From Antrodiella citrinella (Eukaryota; Basidiomycota; Agaricomycetes; Polyporales; Steccherinaceae): a stretch of DNA of 21,752 nt. The position numbers and the translations under genes are program-made. Under the pieces are notes generated by a model. It ran no database searches and was not told the DNA's origin. It was given only the letters and a program-made list of their open reading frames with translations. Positions 6,435 through 17,170 of this stretch are shown here, piece by piece. Location of the stretch: the NCBI GenBank assembly GCA_004802725.1, contig SGPM01000402.1:1-21752 (forward strand), written 5' to 3'. The first letter of the stretch is position 1. Each line of letters starts with the position of its first letter.

Positions 6435-9400
6435 TCAACTGCTCCCATCTCCACCAGCGGGGACACTCAACAACGGCGTCCGGGGTAACGGCAACGTAGC
6501 CTTCGCCTTCTTCATCTCCGCATCCAACGGCGTCCGCGTCCGGTTCGGGGGCGTAGGCGACACCAGCCGCTGCTTCCCCTTGGCTTGCATCTGCGTCTTC
6601 GTTGTCACAGTCGGAGGAGTAGGTGGACTTCTGTCTACCCTTGCTCGCTTTGGCGGCGTCCCATTGTTCCGACTTCTCAAATCATCCTGGGTATGTCCGT
6701 CCATAAACATGTCCCCGTCCGCATCAGATCCCGTACCTACCTCGTCATCCGGATCTAGCTCCTGCGAGGGCCGTTTGCGCGGCGTGACGGGGTAGACTAT
6801 CGTCCCTGGCTGTAGCGAATCGTTTTCGATTCGTCTCTGCGTTGCAACGTACTGCACGAGGTCGTCGCTTCCATCGTCGTCCGCGAATGAATCGTCGGAG
6901 TCTAGAAGTGAGTCGTCCTCGTCCTCTTCTTCCTCTTCTGCAGTCGTGGCCTGTGGGCGAACACCCGGGTTTTTGAAATGGATCATGATGGGCTTGTTCT
7001 CGGGGGGATGTTGTGCAGCGGGCGGTGCAGGCTTCTCGACAGCAGTGGTTGTTTGCGAAGGGACAACAGTACCTGCCGCAATGTTCGCTTTCAAGATGGC
7101 GCGTTCGCAGATCGAACAACGACAATGGTACAACGGAGCACATGCTTCTCGCCAAACCTGTCAAGATGTTTAGCAGTGAACCTCAATAGCAGCTCGAATG
7201 GGACGCTTACCAATTTGAGAGCGTCCATGCTGTAGCAGGGTAAATGACCAATGGCCACTGGGATATAGGGAATGGGGTGTATCAGTTGTGGGCTCTTCAG
7301 AACCGGAGAGATCGGTATTGAAAGCTGGAGGTTAGCTGCGGTGGTAGGACTTGACGCAACCAGATCCTCCTCCTTGGGGCTGCTACTCGGGTCCCCGCTA
7401 GGCGGCGGCGATGGAGTCGTTTGCAATGTCGTGGTAGACAGTACCGGTGAGGTTGTATGTGATCCATCGGAGCGCGACGACGAGGACGAATCATCTTCTT
7501 CGGCACTTCGTGGCCCTTGGCTTCGCAGACGATCCCTCTCCTCTTTCGCCCTATTCGCCTTCCTCTCTAACCAGTCAATCCCGTTGAACCACACCGCTTC
7601 ATCCCTCAACTCCTGAATCACGTCCTCCATGCTCATCCTCGATGCACGTAATGTCGGGTCCGACCCATCCGCCGCGCACTCGATCACAATTCTCCGCACC
7701 AGGTTCGACATAGCCGGGAGGAGAACGTCCCGTAAGGACCTCTGGAAGCAACGGAACGTCTGATCGCATAGTTGGAACGACGGCGGGACATCCGCTTTAA
7801 CTGTCTTCGGCCGGGGGTGTTCCAGCTCTTCTCCATTCCCACTTTCGCTCTCTCCGTCCTCTACTGCGCCGCTATACAGCGCGTCGCGATTCCACGGACA
7901 TGGATGTTGCGCGGGGGCGTGCCAGTTTTGACCAGGCGTGATATTGTTGTACCATTGGTCGGCAGGGCTTATCCAGAAACCGTCCAGGATCCTGTTTCTC
8001 GCCCAGTCCATGATAGCGAAATCCTTCACCCCACCCTGGTCTTCTGTCGCGGACATGACCTCGACATCCTCTTCGTCATCTTCATCACTCATCTCCTCAT
8101 CGCTCCCGTAACCTGTTTCTCCCGCCTCTGTCCGAGCAACGTAGCGCGCAGATGCCAGCGCCTGCTGTAGCATGTCTGCGAGCTTGGTGTGGCGCCTGAG
8201 CCAGTACTTCTCTCTTGCCAGCGTGATCACGTCATTGACCGTACCCTCCCCCAAGTCTAAGAATGACTCTACGCTCTGCCGCACTTCCCAGTCTGCGCTG
8301 CGCCACTTGGGACCACCCACAGCTTCTCGGTCGGCAGGCCTGTCCGCGACGCGACTCCAGAGTGCCTCAACGCGACAACTTCGACAAGTGGACGTGATGT
8401 CGGGCCAAGTCTGGTCGTCGTCGTTCTGGTAAACACACACCATTCCGAATTCGGCATCGATCTCCATAGGGGGGCCTTCGCGAAGACACAAGCCACAATA
8501 CGCGTCCTTTCGTTGGTAATGGTCGCGACAAATGGCGATGGCACCGAGGCCTGAGGCGACTAGCCGTTTTGCGATGGCGAGGCCATTGTTGCTCCACGGG
8601 TAGTTGATGCGACATATTATGCAAGAGCTAGCAGTTACGCTGCGGAACATGCGGAATGGAGTGAGGCGTATTTGTGGCGCTGAGGTGTTGGAGCCTGCAG
8701 TTGGGGGAGGTGGGGCCATCATCCGCTGAGGGCCATAGTAGTCATGAGGGTCTAGAACGGAGAGGGCAAATTGCCAGAACCGATGGTGTTCAACTGCAAA
8801 ACCGGTAGTGAGTATAGAAAGTCAGATACACAATTACGATGAAGAGAAGCATCAAATGCAACACGATGTCGCCGAAGACGGCGGTCCAGCAAGTCAACTA
8901 TGCGGACAGCCACTGTGGCGCGCATGTCCGAGTACAACACGGCACAGCCACCAGTCGAGTCCGAGTGCGATTACAAGACAGTTGGGGTGACAGTGCACGA
9001 GAGAAGAAAGGCAGGGATGCAGGGCCGAGAAGACGACACGTGGAGCGCGACAAAAGGGCAAGGAAAGACGAATATGAAGGACGAGGACGGGACTCACGGG
9101 CGGCACCCCAGGACGGACATATACACATGAGCTTTTCCAATTCCGCCGCATCTCGGATAGTAATGTAGACAAGTCGTCTTGGCCAATTGTCGCGTATATC
9201 CCAGGTATTGGGAACGTAGTTTGTCGCGGAAACGCTGTGGATGTAATGGGTCGCGATGAGTCTGCGGTGATGAAGAAGAGAAGGTCAGTAGACGGCAAGG
9301 GTGGCGCAGCAAGCGAATGATGTCGTACTGGATGATGTCGGGGGGCAGCTGGGCCCACGAACGCAGGACTTTGCCCTTGTATTGGGAGGAGTGTGCGGGG

Positions 9401-9462
9401 GACGACGACGACGATGAGAGGGTGTTTGGCATCATTGGCGACGACGGCAAAGGGCTGGCCAT
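6435..9462 (-). CDS. Fungal hypothetical protein, F-box-like start and cysteine-rich centre (867 aa)
   Basis: Minus-strand exons 9462-9329, 9261-9098, 8793-7211 and 7157-6435 join without frame error to 867 aa. Residues 30-55 (LRSWAQLPPDIIQ, LIATHYI) resemble an F-box-like start. The block RDAAELEKLMCICPSWGAA runs over a splice junction into LEHHRFWQFALSVLDPHDYY, a continuity that supports removal of the unusually long 303-nt intron (8794-9097). The centre holds CIICR at about 157, CRDHY, YCGLC, then TCRSC near 230, consistent with two zinc-binding clusters. Later come acidic runs (GSDEEMSDEDDEEDVEV, EEEEEDEDDS), serine-rich linkers and basic nuclear-signal-like PRKRPS and PPKRARVDR. I know similar hypothetical proteins from Agaricomycetes but no function. 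A nuclear or chromatin role or an E3-adaptor role is inference. The start is the first ATG of the exon carrying the F-box-like block. Confidence 0.85.
8794..9097 (-). other. Unusually long intron (303-304 nt)
   Basis: Donor GTGAGT at 9097 and acceptor TTTGCAG ending at 8794. The other introns of this gene are 67 and 53 nt. The removed sequence has no protein-like content that fits the family, and the flanking exons join exactly within GAALEHHRFW. Confidence 0.7.
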
Positions 9463-9990
9463 GGTTGAGCGACAACTTGACCGTCACAGTCGGTGTGGAA
9501 GGTGACAGCGAGCTGTCACAGCTTGGCCCATCTCCCGCTCTGTCAACATTCCCACGCACAGACCACCTCCGCCATATTAGGCGCCCATACCTACCAACGT
9601 GCCCGACGATCGTCCGCTTTCGTCGTCGTCGTCGGGGCCTTTTCCCGACACGCTCGTCGCCACGGTGTCAAGAACCTCGACTTTGTCTCTGCTCTTTCCC
9701 GAGTGGACAGAGACATGCGTTGCACACATGCTCTTGAATGACGCCAGTCAACTTATTGGTCGTGGTCAACACTGACCCTTCTCGTATGAAGCAAGTGTTG
9801 TTGGTCTCTCCCACCTCCGCTTCACAGGTAAGCATACCCAAGTTATGTTATTCACGAGTCCGAGTCACTGATGGGCCAACGATAGCCTTGTCGATTCGTT
9901 CCTCTTCAGAAGTCAGTGCATGCTCCTCCTTGCAAGACCTGACGACTAATAATACTTGTAGATCATTAATGTCTCAACGAAGCCAGCAGA
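9463..9990. other. Intergenic and upstream region between divergent genes
   Basis: Contains the presumed promoter of the 867-aa gene (minus) and the unclear 5' part of the damaged plus-strand gene. Intron-like signals are present on the plus strand (GTAAGC at 9829 to GATAG near 9885). A short exon-like piece, LVDSFLFRSQCMLLLARPDD, follows, but no start codon with an F-box can be placed with confidence. Confidence 0.35.
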
Positions 9991-11197
9991 GTGATAGTTC
10001 AACCGCCTCGATACCTGTTTCACGGGTTGGTGCATTCTTTCGTACCCCTGCCATCATGCAGACTACCAAAGAGTCTCCGCACCTTGTCCCTCGACCGCGT
10101 GGATATCGCGTCGGCGGCGCGTGGCCTGGACGCTGCTGCGACCGCGGACCACGCAACTCCACGTCAGAAGCTTGAGAAGCTTAATCTGACCTGTGTCAGA
10201 TTCCTCCCGCCGCCCGGATCTGACGATGGAGGAGGCGTGTTAGAAGACCTCATGGCGCTCTTCTCCGACATACGCACCCTCGCGTTGAATTGCACCCAAA
10301 TCGAGAAAGCACGACCTGAATTTCCTTTCGCTTCCCCTACAATCCCACCCACTACGTCGCCTGCAGTACCTCACCTTTCTGTCCATACACTCTCTTTGAA
10401 GCAGCAAGTCAAACCTGAAGTCCGCCAAAAACTACGACGATGCATCCGTCTGGACGAGATCGAAGTCCTGCGTATCAAGGCTTGCAATCAAGAAACGCGT
10501 CATCTGATTGATGACTTCGCCAGTCATGCAGTCCGCATACGAGTTGTCGAAACCATGGTTTCCAGACAGCATAAGTGAAATTTCGCTCGGTATTCGAGCC
10601 AGATGCTGACGCTTCATTCGCAGATACGAACCTCTCCACTTGTCACCGTCTGAAGGAGTTCCATTTCAGCGTACTTACTACATTCTCCCCGGAGCCTAAC
10701 ACCTGGAAGGTGCAATACATGGCAGACCTCCTGCAGACGCTCCCCACCACGCACTTAACGAGCCTCAAGCTCGAGATGAATTTGGATGCCTCTGTGTCGA
10801 TGACGACTTACTCCGAACAACCCGCTCCTCCTGTTCCCACCTCACCCGCCACATACGAAGGACAACCGCGTATCTTCACCGATATCAGAGCGCTGATGTT
10901 GCACCGAGAACCCCTCCAGTCTACCGCTCAGATCGACGGGAATCTAAAGGCCATAGACGAATGTCTTGCGCAGCTCGGGCACTTGGAGGTTTTGACGTTG
11001 ACGTTGGACACCTATATGTGGCATCTGGACGATGGACAGACTCATTCTCCGGGTCTCCCGTTACCTCCCAACGCGTTTCTCAAAGCGCACAGTTTTCTGC
11101 GCATGTGGAGAGCATGGGAGTGCTGCGGCTGACCGCGTCGGGTTTATGCTTCGATCATCCGCAGGAGTTGGTTGATAGCGATATTGAATTGGATTGA
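9991..11197 (+). pseudogene. Leucine-rich-repeat-type (F-box-like) gene with frame breaks
   Basis: The plus strand reads VIVQPPRYLFHGLVHSFVPL, then LPKSLRTLSLDRVDIASAAR, QKLEKLNLTCVRFLPPP and FSDIRTLALNCTQIE. The leucine spacing is typical of the degenerate repeats in fungal F-box-type proteins. No F-box is seen, so the N-terminus is missing or lies in undetected exons. Near 10575 the frame changes. The donor GTGAAA at 10575 and acceptors at 10602 or 10623 do not preserve frame into STCHRLKEFHFSVLTTF, so a one-base error or true frameshift is likely. A second break lies at the TTTT run near 11093: FLKAHSF must shift to reach SAHVESMGVLRLTASGLCF and the stop at 11197. Sequencing error is an alternative. 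Substrate, if any, is unknown. Confidence 0.5.
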
Positions 11198-11365
11198 GAT
11201 GTATCTCTGGTCTTTTGACTTGGAATGGTAACATACATTTACGATGATCGCCTAGATTCTGGTCTCCGCCGTGTTCTCTCACTGCTGGTATTGTTTCGTC
11301 CGCTGTACTTTGTTATTAGGACCTTCCTTTCTGCGTCAGATACATGGCCTTCTGCGGCGCGGTAG

Positions 11366-11876
11366 GGTCTCGAACGCGTCTTTGTTCCTCAGGTCACATT
11401 CCTGAGAGAGAATGGTTATCAACATGCTCTATCTGGATATCTGCCTGGACGAGGCCTGACTTTTGGCGGGGTCACGGACGGCACCAGACTCAACGTGTAT
11501 GCGGTCCAGGCTATCATACTCACATTCACACTAACATAGGCTTTCGCCAGGGTGTATATCTATCTTCGTACACCAGCAGACTCTGGCTATCTCCTTTGCC
11601 CTCTTTCCGTCGTAAGCAAAATTTCCTATCAAGCTGTATGATCGTTCAGAAAACTCACGCAGACTCAATGCTGTTAGGTTTTATCGAGACGAGCAGACTC
11701 ATCGATTCCCTTTCCTGCCCTCTTAGACTTCGGTAGATAGTTCCCAGTACTGATCTCTGAGCTATACATTCAGCCCCACCTATGGCTCAATCTCGACGAC
11801 GCTTCATCCAAGTAGGTCCTGTCTTACCGCCTCTTCCAAAGTCAGTAGTACTATATATTCCTGATAATACTAACTG
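11366..11876 (+). CDS. Possible multi-exon gene or gene remnant, unrecognised
   Basis: After a candidate acceptor GGTAG at 11361-11365 the plus strand reads LERVFVPQVTFLRENGYQH, then GYLPGRGLTFGGVTDGTRLN. A 46-nt GTGTAT...CATAG intron leads to AFARVYIYLRTPADSGYLL. A GTAAGC...GTTAG intron leads to VLSRRADSSIPFPALLDF, and a 45-nt GTAGAT...TTCAG intron leads to APPMAQSRRRFIQVGPVLP and a stop after PDNTNW. Four exon-like blocks in register with canonical splice sites suggest real coding sequence, but the start exon is not found and I recognise no family. It may be the end of a decayed gene. Confidence 0.35.
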
Positions 11877-12658
11877 GTGACGCCGCGAGAGAGAGAGAAG
11901 AGAAGGATTGGTTAGGCGCCGTGGTGTTGTGTCTGAGAGCGGTTCGCTTTCCGACACTTGATAAATCCTTCCCACGATTCTTTCGACGGGGGTTCCGCCC
12001 GCAAATACTTTGGTCAAATTCAATCCTGCTGCTTTCCTGCCGCCGCCGTCTTTCGTCGAATGGTATCCCGGTTAGCCTTAGAATTGAGCTTCGCCCCAGC
12101 CGAAAGCTACGCTTTACTTTTCGGACACGCCTACGATTTTGCAAACAGCTGTAGTTTCGAAATCCTAGGACGTCAGTGTCACTTCCGCTGCATTGATATG
12201 TGGCGTATTGATAAGTTGATTACTGGAAATTTCACAGCCACTGTGGTACATGTAACAGATACCGCTGCCTCCGTACTGTGGCGTAGGGTCCACCTCACGT
12301 TATACTGGAGTATTTATGACCGCTGTTATTGAAAACCTGTATCGCTGCTCTAGCGTAGACGATGAAGCATTTGTTCAGGCGCGCGGTCACTGGCACGCGG
12401 AGAGGTGCGGCGGCAACATGAATGATAGTAGGATGTCAACGATAATGGAGAGTCGCAATCAGTATCTCCGTCATCTCTTAGTGTACAGGGATGTTCAGAG
12501 TTGGCGCAGACACGCAGAGCACAGACGGTCTCTCGGATGACTACCGAGCTTCATCAAGTGGTAACGCCGGACGGTCACTGATTCAAAATATTACACAGAG
12601 GAGATGGACGAGCTTTATGCCAGACAAGCACCAAATATAAGAATCATAGAGTCGTCGC
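11877..12658. other. No convincing gene
   Basis: Only short open frames. One plus-strand piece near 11993-12070 (TLVKFNPAAFLPPPSFVEWY) looks weakly coding and may belong to the preceding remnant. A GA repeat (GAGAGAGAGAAGAGAAGG) lies at 11888-11905. The 3' untranslated region of the minus-strand phosphatase gene probably occupies the last part. Confidence 0.35.
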
Positions 12659-13658
12659 TTATACCCCTCGTATGCCGCTCAACACTCGCATAAACCAGTT
12701 CTGTCTGACTTCCGGAGGTGGCGGAGGCGGAGGGAGTGGCTTCACGAACCTGCTCCAATCCGGAACCGACATCCTTTGTCCAGCGATGTCCCGGTAGACC
12801 AGTTTATGAACACCTTGCATGGTGAGTTTTTCCAGCCATCGCATCATCATGCTCTCTTTCTCCCATACGCCCGTAGTCCAAATTGCCAACGGTCCTACGT
12901 GGGAAGCAGTCTTCTCGTCCGCGAAACCTTGCGAGTCCATCAGAGAGCCTTTTCGGCGACCCAGCCTGTTGGCAAGAACCACGTCGGTGAATATCCTGTC
13001 TCCGACAATAATGAGTTCCTCGTCCTTGATAGGCATGGGCAAGGACGCGAAGTATTTGCGGATCGCGTTAATGCACGAATAGGACGGCTTGAGGGAGGCA
13101 TGTCGAAGAACAGGAACAGCAAGATAGTGCGAAACTGATTCCGCCTGGGAAGTCGAGTGTCAGTGCGTTAGGAGTGATACTGTACCACAAACACGCACCT
13201 GTATCTCTCCAGGATCCAGCCGAGTCCCCGCAGAATTGCTGACAATCAGAACGTTTCCTTCACCAAATACTTCACGACATTCCTGCCAAGCTTCCTTCAA
13301 GCGACAATATTCAGTGTTGGTTTGATGAGTCTGGCAAGAAGAGTCTCACTTTCAGTTCTGGAACCAGCTGGTCTCGGTGAGGTATGGTCTGCGGCCAAAA
13401 ATAAACAGAAAGACAGGGAATATCTAGTACGAGACGTACCAGACAGTTGTCCTTGTCAAACACTGCGCCTCTAAATCCCGCTCTGTACAACTCCCGAAAG
13501 TCAAGCTGGCGAATGTCTTTCTGCACAACACGTTTGTTCAGGCCGGTGAAAGCAAGTCTAATATTTCACTCACCCTTCACGATGATGGCAGGCAAAACCA
13601 AGCGTGGATTTACCAGAAGATGAAGAGGAACTAGAATGCCAGGTATGTTGAGCGGCAT
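12659..13658 (-). CDS. GEP4: Mitochondrial phosphatidylglycerophosphate phosphatase (HAD family)
   Basis: Minus-strand exons 13658-13574, 13516-13440, 13388-13350, 13294-13199 and 13144-12659 join to 260 aa. GEP4 dephosphorylates phosphatidylglycerophosphate to phosphatidylglycerol, the step before cardiolipin synthesis, at the mitochondrial inner membrane. The hydrophobic start (IPGILVPLHLLVNPRLVLPA) is followed by KDIRQLDFRELYRAGFRG. The HAD nucleophile motif FDKDNCL has D49 and D51 (spanning a splice junction), then TIPHRDQLVPEL. Motif II is LIVSNSAGTRLDPG, and the third acidic motif is IIVGDRIFTDVVLANRLGRR (D148). Length and order fit the fungal family. The first intron must use the acceptor AAAG, four bases beyond a better CAG, to give VKDIRQLDF in frame. 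The C-terminus contains a proline run (PLPPPPPPPEV). The gene is divergent from the ABC transporter gene. Confidence 0.93.
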
Positions 13659-13930
13659 ACTGGCGAGGTCGGCGAGAGGTGGCGGTGTGAAGGCAAGTTG
13701 TCACTGTTGTGAGGGTTTACTTATCTTTGTTTACTTTCAATAGAATAAAATATTGACTTTAATAGAACTGTCTACTTACTAGACTACAAGCGTCTACTTA
13801 CTCGGGTAACAATGTTGTCATGCCGGATATTGACGTTGTAGCGTCAGCTCTCAGGGCTCGTGTCTATTTCGCCACCGTCTTCCTCACCGTCGTGTTCGCC
13901 GTTCACACTGGATCTCTTCGCTCGACCATC
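13659..13930. promoter_or_regulatory. Shared divergent promoter region, GEP4 and ABC transporter
   Basis: Only about 270 bases (160 if the upstream ATG at 13820 is used) separate the two start codons, so both promoters must lie here or overlap. An AT-rich core at 13721-13770 contains GTTTACTTATC and GAATAAAATATTGAC. A repeated CTACTTACT motif occurs at 13772-13780 and 13793-13801. No TATA box is in a clear position. Confidence 0.5.
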
Positions 13931-16746
13931 ATGCTCGGTCTGCGGACCCGTTCCTCAGTAACACTGGTCTTCTCCAGTCGTTTCCCGCCGTTGACTACGT
14001 CGTCGATATCCCGACGGTCATTCACCGGCCTATCCCGAAGTTATGCTCTTGACTGGCAGAATGCTTCATGTCGACGATACCCCGTGGGCCGCAGGTTTCT
14101 CGCAACACCGTCACGACCAGCACAGGATGCTGCTACTCCCAAAGTAAAGGCAGAATTACTGCCGACGCCAAAGCGGTCGTTCCTGTCGCGGTTTCTGCCC
14201 TCGTCGGTCGGCGCAGATACTACCAAGAGCGCGTCATCATTTCGCAAGATAATTGCGCTGGCAAAACCAGAGAAGAAACCACTCGGGATTGCTGTTGGGC
14301 TGCTGCTGGTATCTTCGTCGGTGTCAATGAGTATACCCTTTACTATTGGAAAGTTAATAGACTACTTTACATCCGCTAATCCAGTGAGTCGCTACCACCT
14401 GTCTTATGGTGTCTGACGTGTTGAATGCCCAACCACGCATTTAGCAAGTACCCTTCGGTCTGACATTGGGTCAAGCAACTGCTCTGTTGCTGTTGGTATT
14501 TACGGCCGGAGCTGTAGCGAATGCGGGAAGAGCAATGCTCATGAGGTTGTCAGGTATGTCTACCTTGCCATTCAAGCTATCTTGCACAAGCCGTAACATT
14601 TCACGTAGGTCAACGGATAGTAGCGCGTCTGCGCGAGCGTACTTACGCCGCAGCACTGCATCAGGAAGTTGAATTTGTGGAACGTGGAGAGGGTGATGTT
14701 CTCAGTAGGCTCAGTGTGGACTCGAGTATTGTTGGTGAAAGGTGAGTCATCCTTCCTGTCTCAAATGATCAATATGGCTGAGAGGGTGGTGTAAGTGTCA
14801 CGCAGAATCTTTCTGATGGTCTTCGCTCCGTGGTCATGGCATCAGCTGGGCGTAAGCTTTCTAATTTATATCATGTGTCTGTACTCATCGTGATACAGTG
14901 GGCGCAATGTTCTATATATCTCCAAAACTCACACTCCTGATGCTGACGGTCGTGCCACCTGTTTCCCTCGGAGCTGTTCGTGTGTTGCAGTTTCTCTCGT
15001 CAATTTGTGCTAATAAGCTAGACAGGTCTTCTATGGCCGATACCTCAAAAAGCTTTCCAACAAGACGCAAGAGGCTCTGGGCGAAATGACCAAGGTCGCG
15101 CAGGAGTCACTCTCAGCGTTGCGTACCGTGCAAGCCTTCAACGCCAACAAACTTGAGGAAGACAAGTTTCACCAGAAGGTCGGCACCGTTCTTTCCCTGG
15201 CACGGAAGGAAGCTGTCGCAAGCGGAATCTTCTTTGGTAGCACGGGGTGGAGTGGTAATGTGACGCTGTTAGCTTTACTGGGTTATGGTAAGCTCAAACA
15301 TTCTCGTTTCAGGGAAGAGAATTGAACGAACGCATTGTGGCGCGTCACAGGTGGAACGTTGGTCAGCAGTGGTGCAATCACCGTCGGTGACTTAACATCA
15401 TTGCTACTGTACACCGTATACGTTGGAAGTGGTCTACAGATGTTAACGTAGGTCACAATGTCACTCCATCATGATCAGCTTGCTCACAATGTCGCTCGGT
15501 TGTCAGTGGATTTTTCGTACGTTACAATGGGCCCTCACATGAGTAGACCGCTAACTTCGTTCTAGTCTTCGATCATGCGTGGGGTAGGTGCTGGTGTACG
15601 CATCTTCGATCTCCTTGGGCGCGAGCCCATCATCCCACCGCATGTCGGCCTCGATGTTGATCCTTCACGCCGAGGACTCATCAGGTTCGAAAACCTGACA
15701 TTTGAATACCCCAGTCGACCGGGCGTGACCATCTTGAAGGACTTGAACTTTGATGTTCAAGTCGGAGAGAGCGTGGCAATTGTGTGAGTTTTCCTGTTTG
15801 TTCTAAGGGTGACCAAGTATGTTGATGTAACGCTCTGTAGGGGCAAGAGTGGCAGCGGAAAATCGTCTATCAATGCATTATTGATGAGATACTACGACCC
15901 CGTCGCCGGCAAGGTCACTTTTGATGGCCAAGGTAACTGCTCAAGTGGTACTCCCGTTGATCTCTGCTTATGCGTCTTCTCAGACATCCGTGAATTCAAA
16001 CCCGAGTCGTGGCGAAACATCATCGGCGTCGTGCCACAGGACCCGGTTCTGTTCACTGGTACCATTGCTTCCAATATTGCCTATGGAGACGAGACGGTCA
16101 CCCGTGAACAAATCGAAGCCGCTGCTCGTGAAGCGAACTGCGAGTTTGTTTGGGGCATGCCCAAAGGTTTCGACACCGAGAGTGAGTTTCTAACCTCCCA
16201 TTGCATGTTTCTTCGCGCTGATCGTTGCTTCGATCACCAGTCGGCAGACTCAGCTTGAGTGGTGGTCAACGACAACGTCTAGCTATTGCCCGCGCGTTGC
16301 TAAAAAAACCTGCCATCCTCGCTCTGGACGAGGCTACGTCGTCACTGGATGCAGCGTCGGAACATAGGGTCAACGATGCTATTGACAAAATTCTGCATGA
16401 CCGGAATACGACTTGTATTATCGTCGCGCATAGGTTGTCGACTATTGCTCGAGCTGAGAGGATCGTAGTACTCGAAGATGGACGTATCACGGAATCCGGT
16501 TCATATCGGCAATTGGTGAGTGATTTTGACCGTCTTTCCCCCACTTTGTCTTGACTTGTCTCGCAGGTCAACCGCCCAGACTCTCGTTTCCGCGAGCTCA
16601 TGGCTGCACAGCTGAGCACGTCCGTTGGAGAGTCGTCGTTCTCCATCCCATCTCTCCCAGATGTCACTCCGTCGTCGCATCCTCACCCGGACGCACTACC
16701 AGCATCAACTCATTCTCAGACTGACAAAAGTACTAGTATGCTGTGA
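13931..16746 (+). CDS. Mitochondrial half ABC transporter, ABCB10/MDL type
   Basis: Thirteen exons (13931-14383, 14445-14553, 14609-14741, 14796-14851, 14899-14975, 15026-15287, 15351-15447, 15507-15516, 15566-15783, 15841-15932, 15984-16181, 16241-16515, 16567-16746) join to 719 aa without error. The Arg/Ser-rich, acid-poor N-terminus ([18 protein letters not shown]) suits a mitochondrial presequence; the in-frame ATG at 13820 is an alternative start. A transmembrane domain spans about 115-405 ([40 protein letters not shown]). The nucleotide-binding domain has Walker [10 protein letters not shown] (about 473-481), Q-loop [11 protein letters not shown], signature LSGGQRQR (about 574), Walker [13 protein letters not shown] and H-loop IIVAHRLST. 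One NBD after one TMD means a half transporter working as a dimer, probably in the inner membrane. Yeast Mdl1 exports peptides and ABCB10 is linked to haem and redox balance. The block [18 protein letters not shown] is typical of the family. Substrate not deducible. Confidence 0.93.
15507..15516 (+). other. 10-nt microexon in the ABC transporter gene
   Basis: TGGATTTTTC lies between TTGTCAG and GTACGT. Including it gives [18 protein letters not shown], which fits the family at the last transmembrane helix. Skipping it would shift the frame, since 10 is not a multiple of three. Confidence 0.85.
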
Positions 16747-17170
16747 CGGTCGACTGAGAGAGGGGAAGGTTCCGGATTCTGTATCGATATTCATCTACTA
16801 GACACTCAATTATAGACACTCTCTGTGATCTTCCCCTGCTCTCTCTTTAGTAATAACATTATGAAATAATGTCCCCTGCGTGGTCAGACAATTGGCTTGC
16901 AGCAGACCGTTGAGGTCCTCGAGGAAGTCAAAGATGGCATCTGATTTCCTTACGCAGGATTTCTGACGTACAAACGCAGGCCCCTCGCGGTGATGAAAAC
17001 GATCAAGGTCTAACACGCCCCCTCAGCGTGGCTACACAAAAGATCTTGTCGCCGGGATATATACAAATCAAGTCGCGATGTAACTCGCATTGCATACCCC
17101 AACCTGTCCAGGCTCTCCGCACTACTTCATCCCATATCCGACATCATCTATCACGACACGACAAGAATCG
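16747..17170. other. Intergenic region, no gene seen
   Basis: Holds the 3' end of the ABC transporter transcript and the promoter of the next plus-strand gene. A purine/pyrimidine mix with AT-rich ACTCAATTATAGACACTC at 16804-16821 and TAGTAATAACATTATGAAAT at 16850-16869; no RNA gene or conserved motif recognised. Confidence 0.4.

Noticed and set aside
6745..7164. Minus-strand 139-codon frame rich in arginine
   Set aside because: Shadow of the acidic exon of the 867-aa gene; the splice join VWREACAPLYHCRCSICE fixes the true frame.
8894..9559. Minus-strand open frame of 221 codons overlapping the start of the 867-aa gene
   Set aside because: It reads through two introns of that gene; the spliced frame gives family-like sequence (TWDIRDNWPRRLVYITIRDA) while this frame gives low-complexity text.
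12316..12540. Plus-strand 74-codon open frame between the remnant at 11.4-11.9 kb and GEP4
   Set aside because: No family resemblance, no splice partners and no homologous pattern; likely chance.
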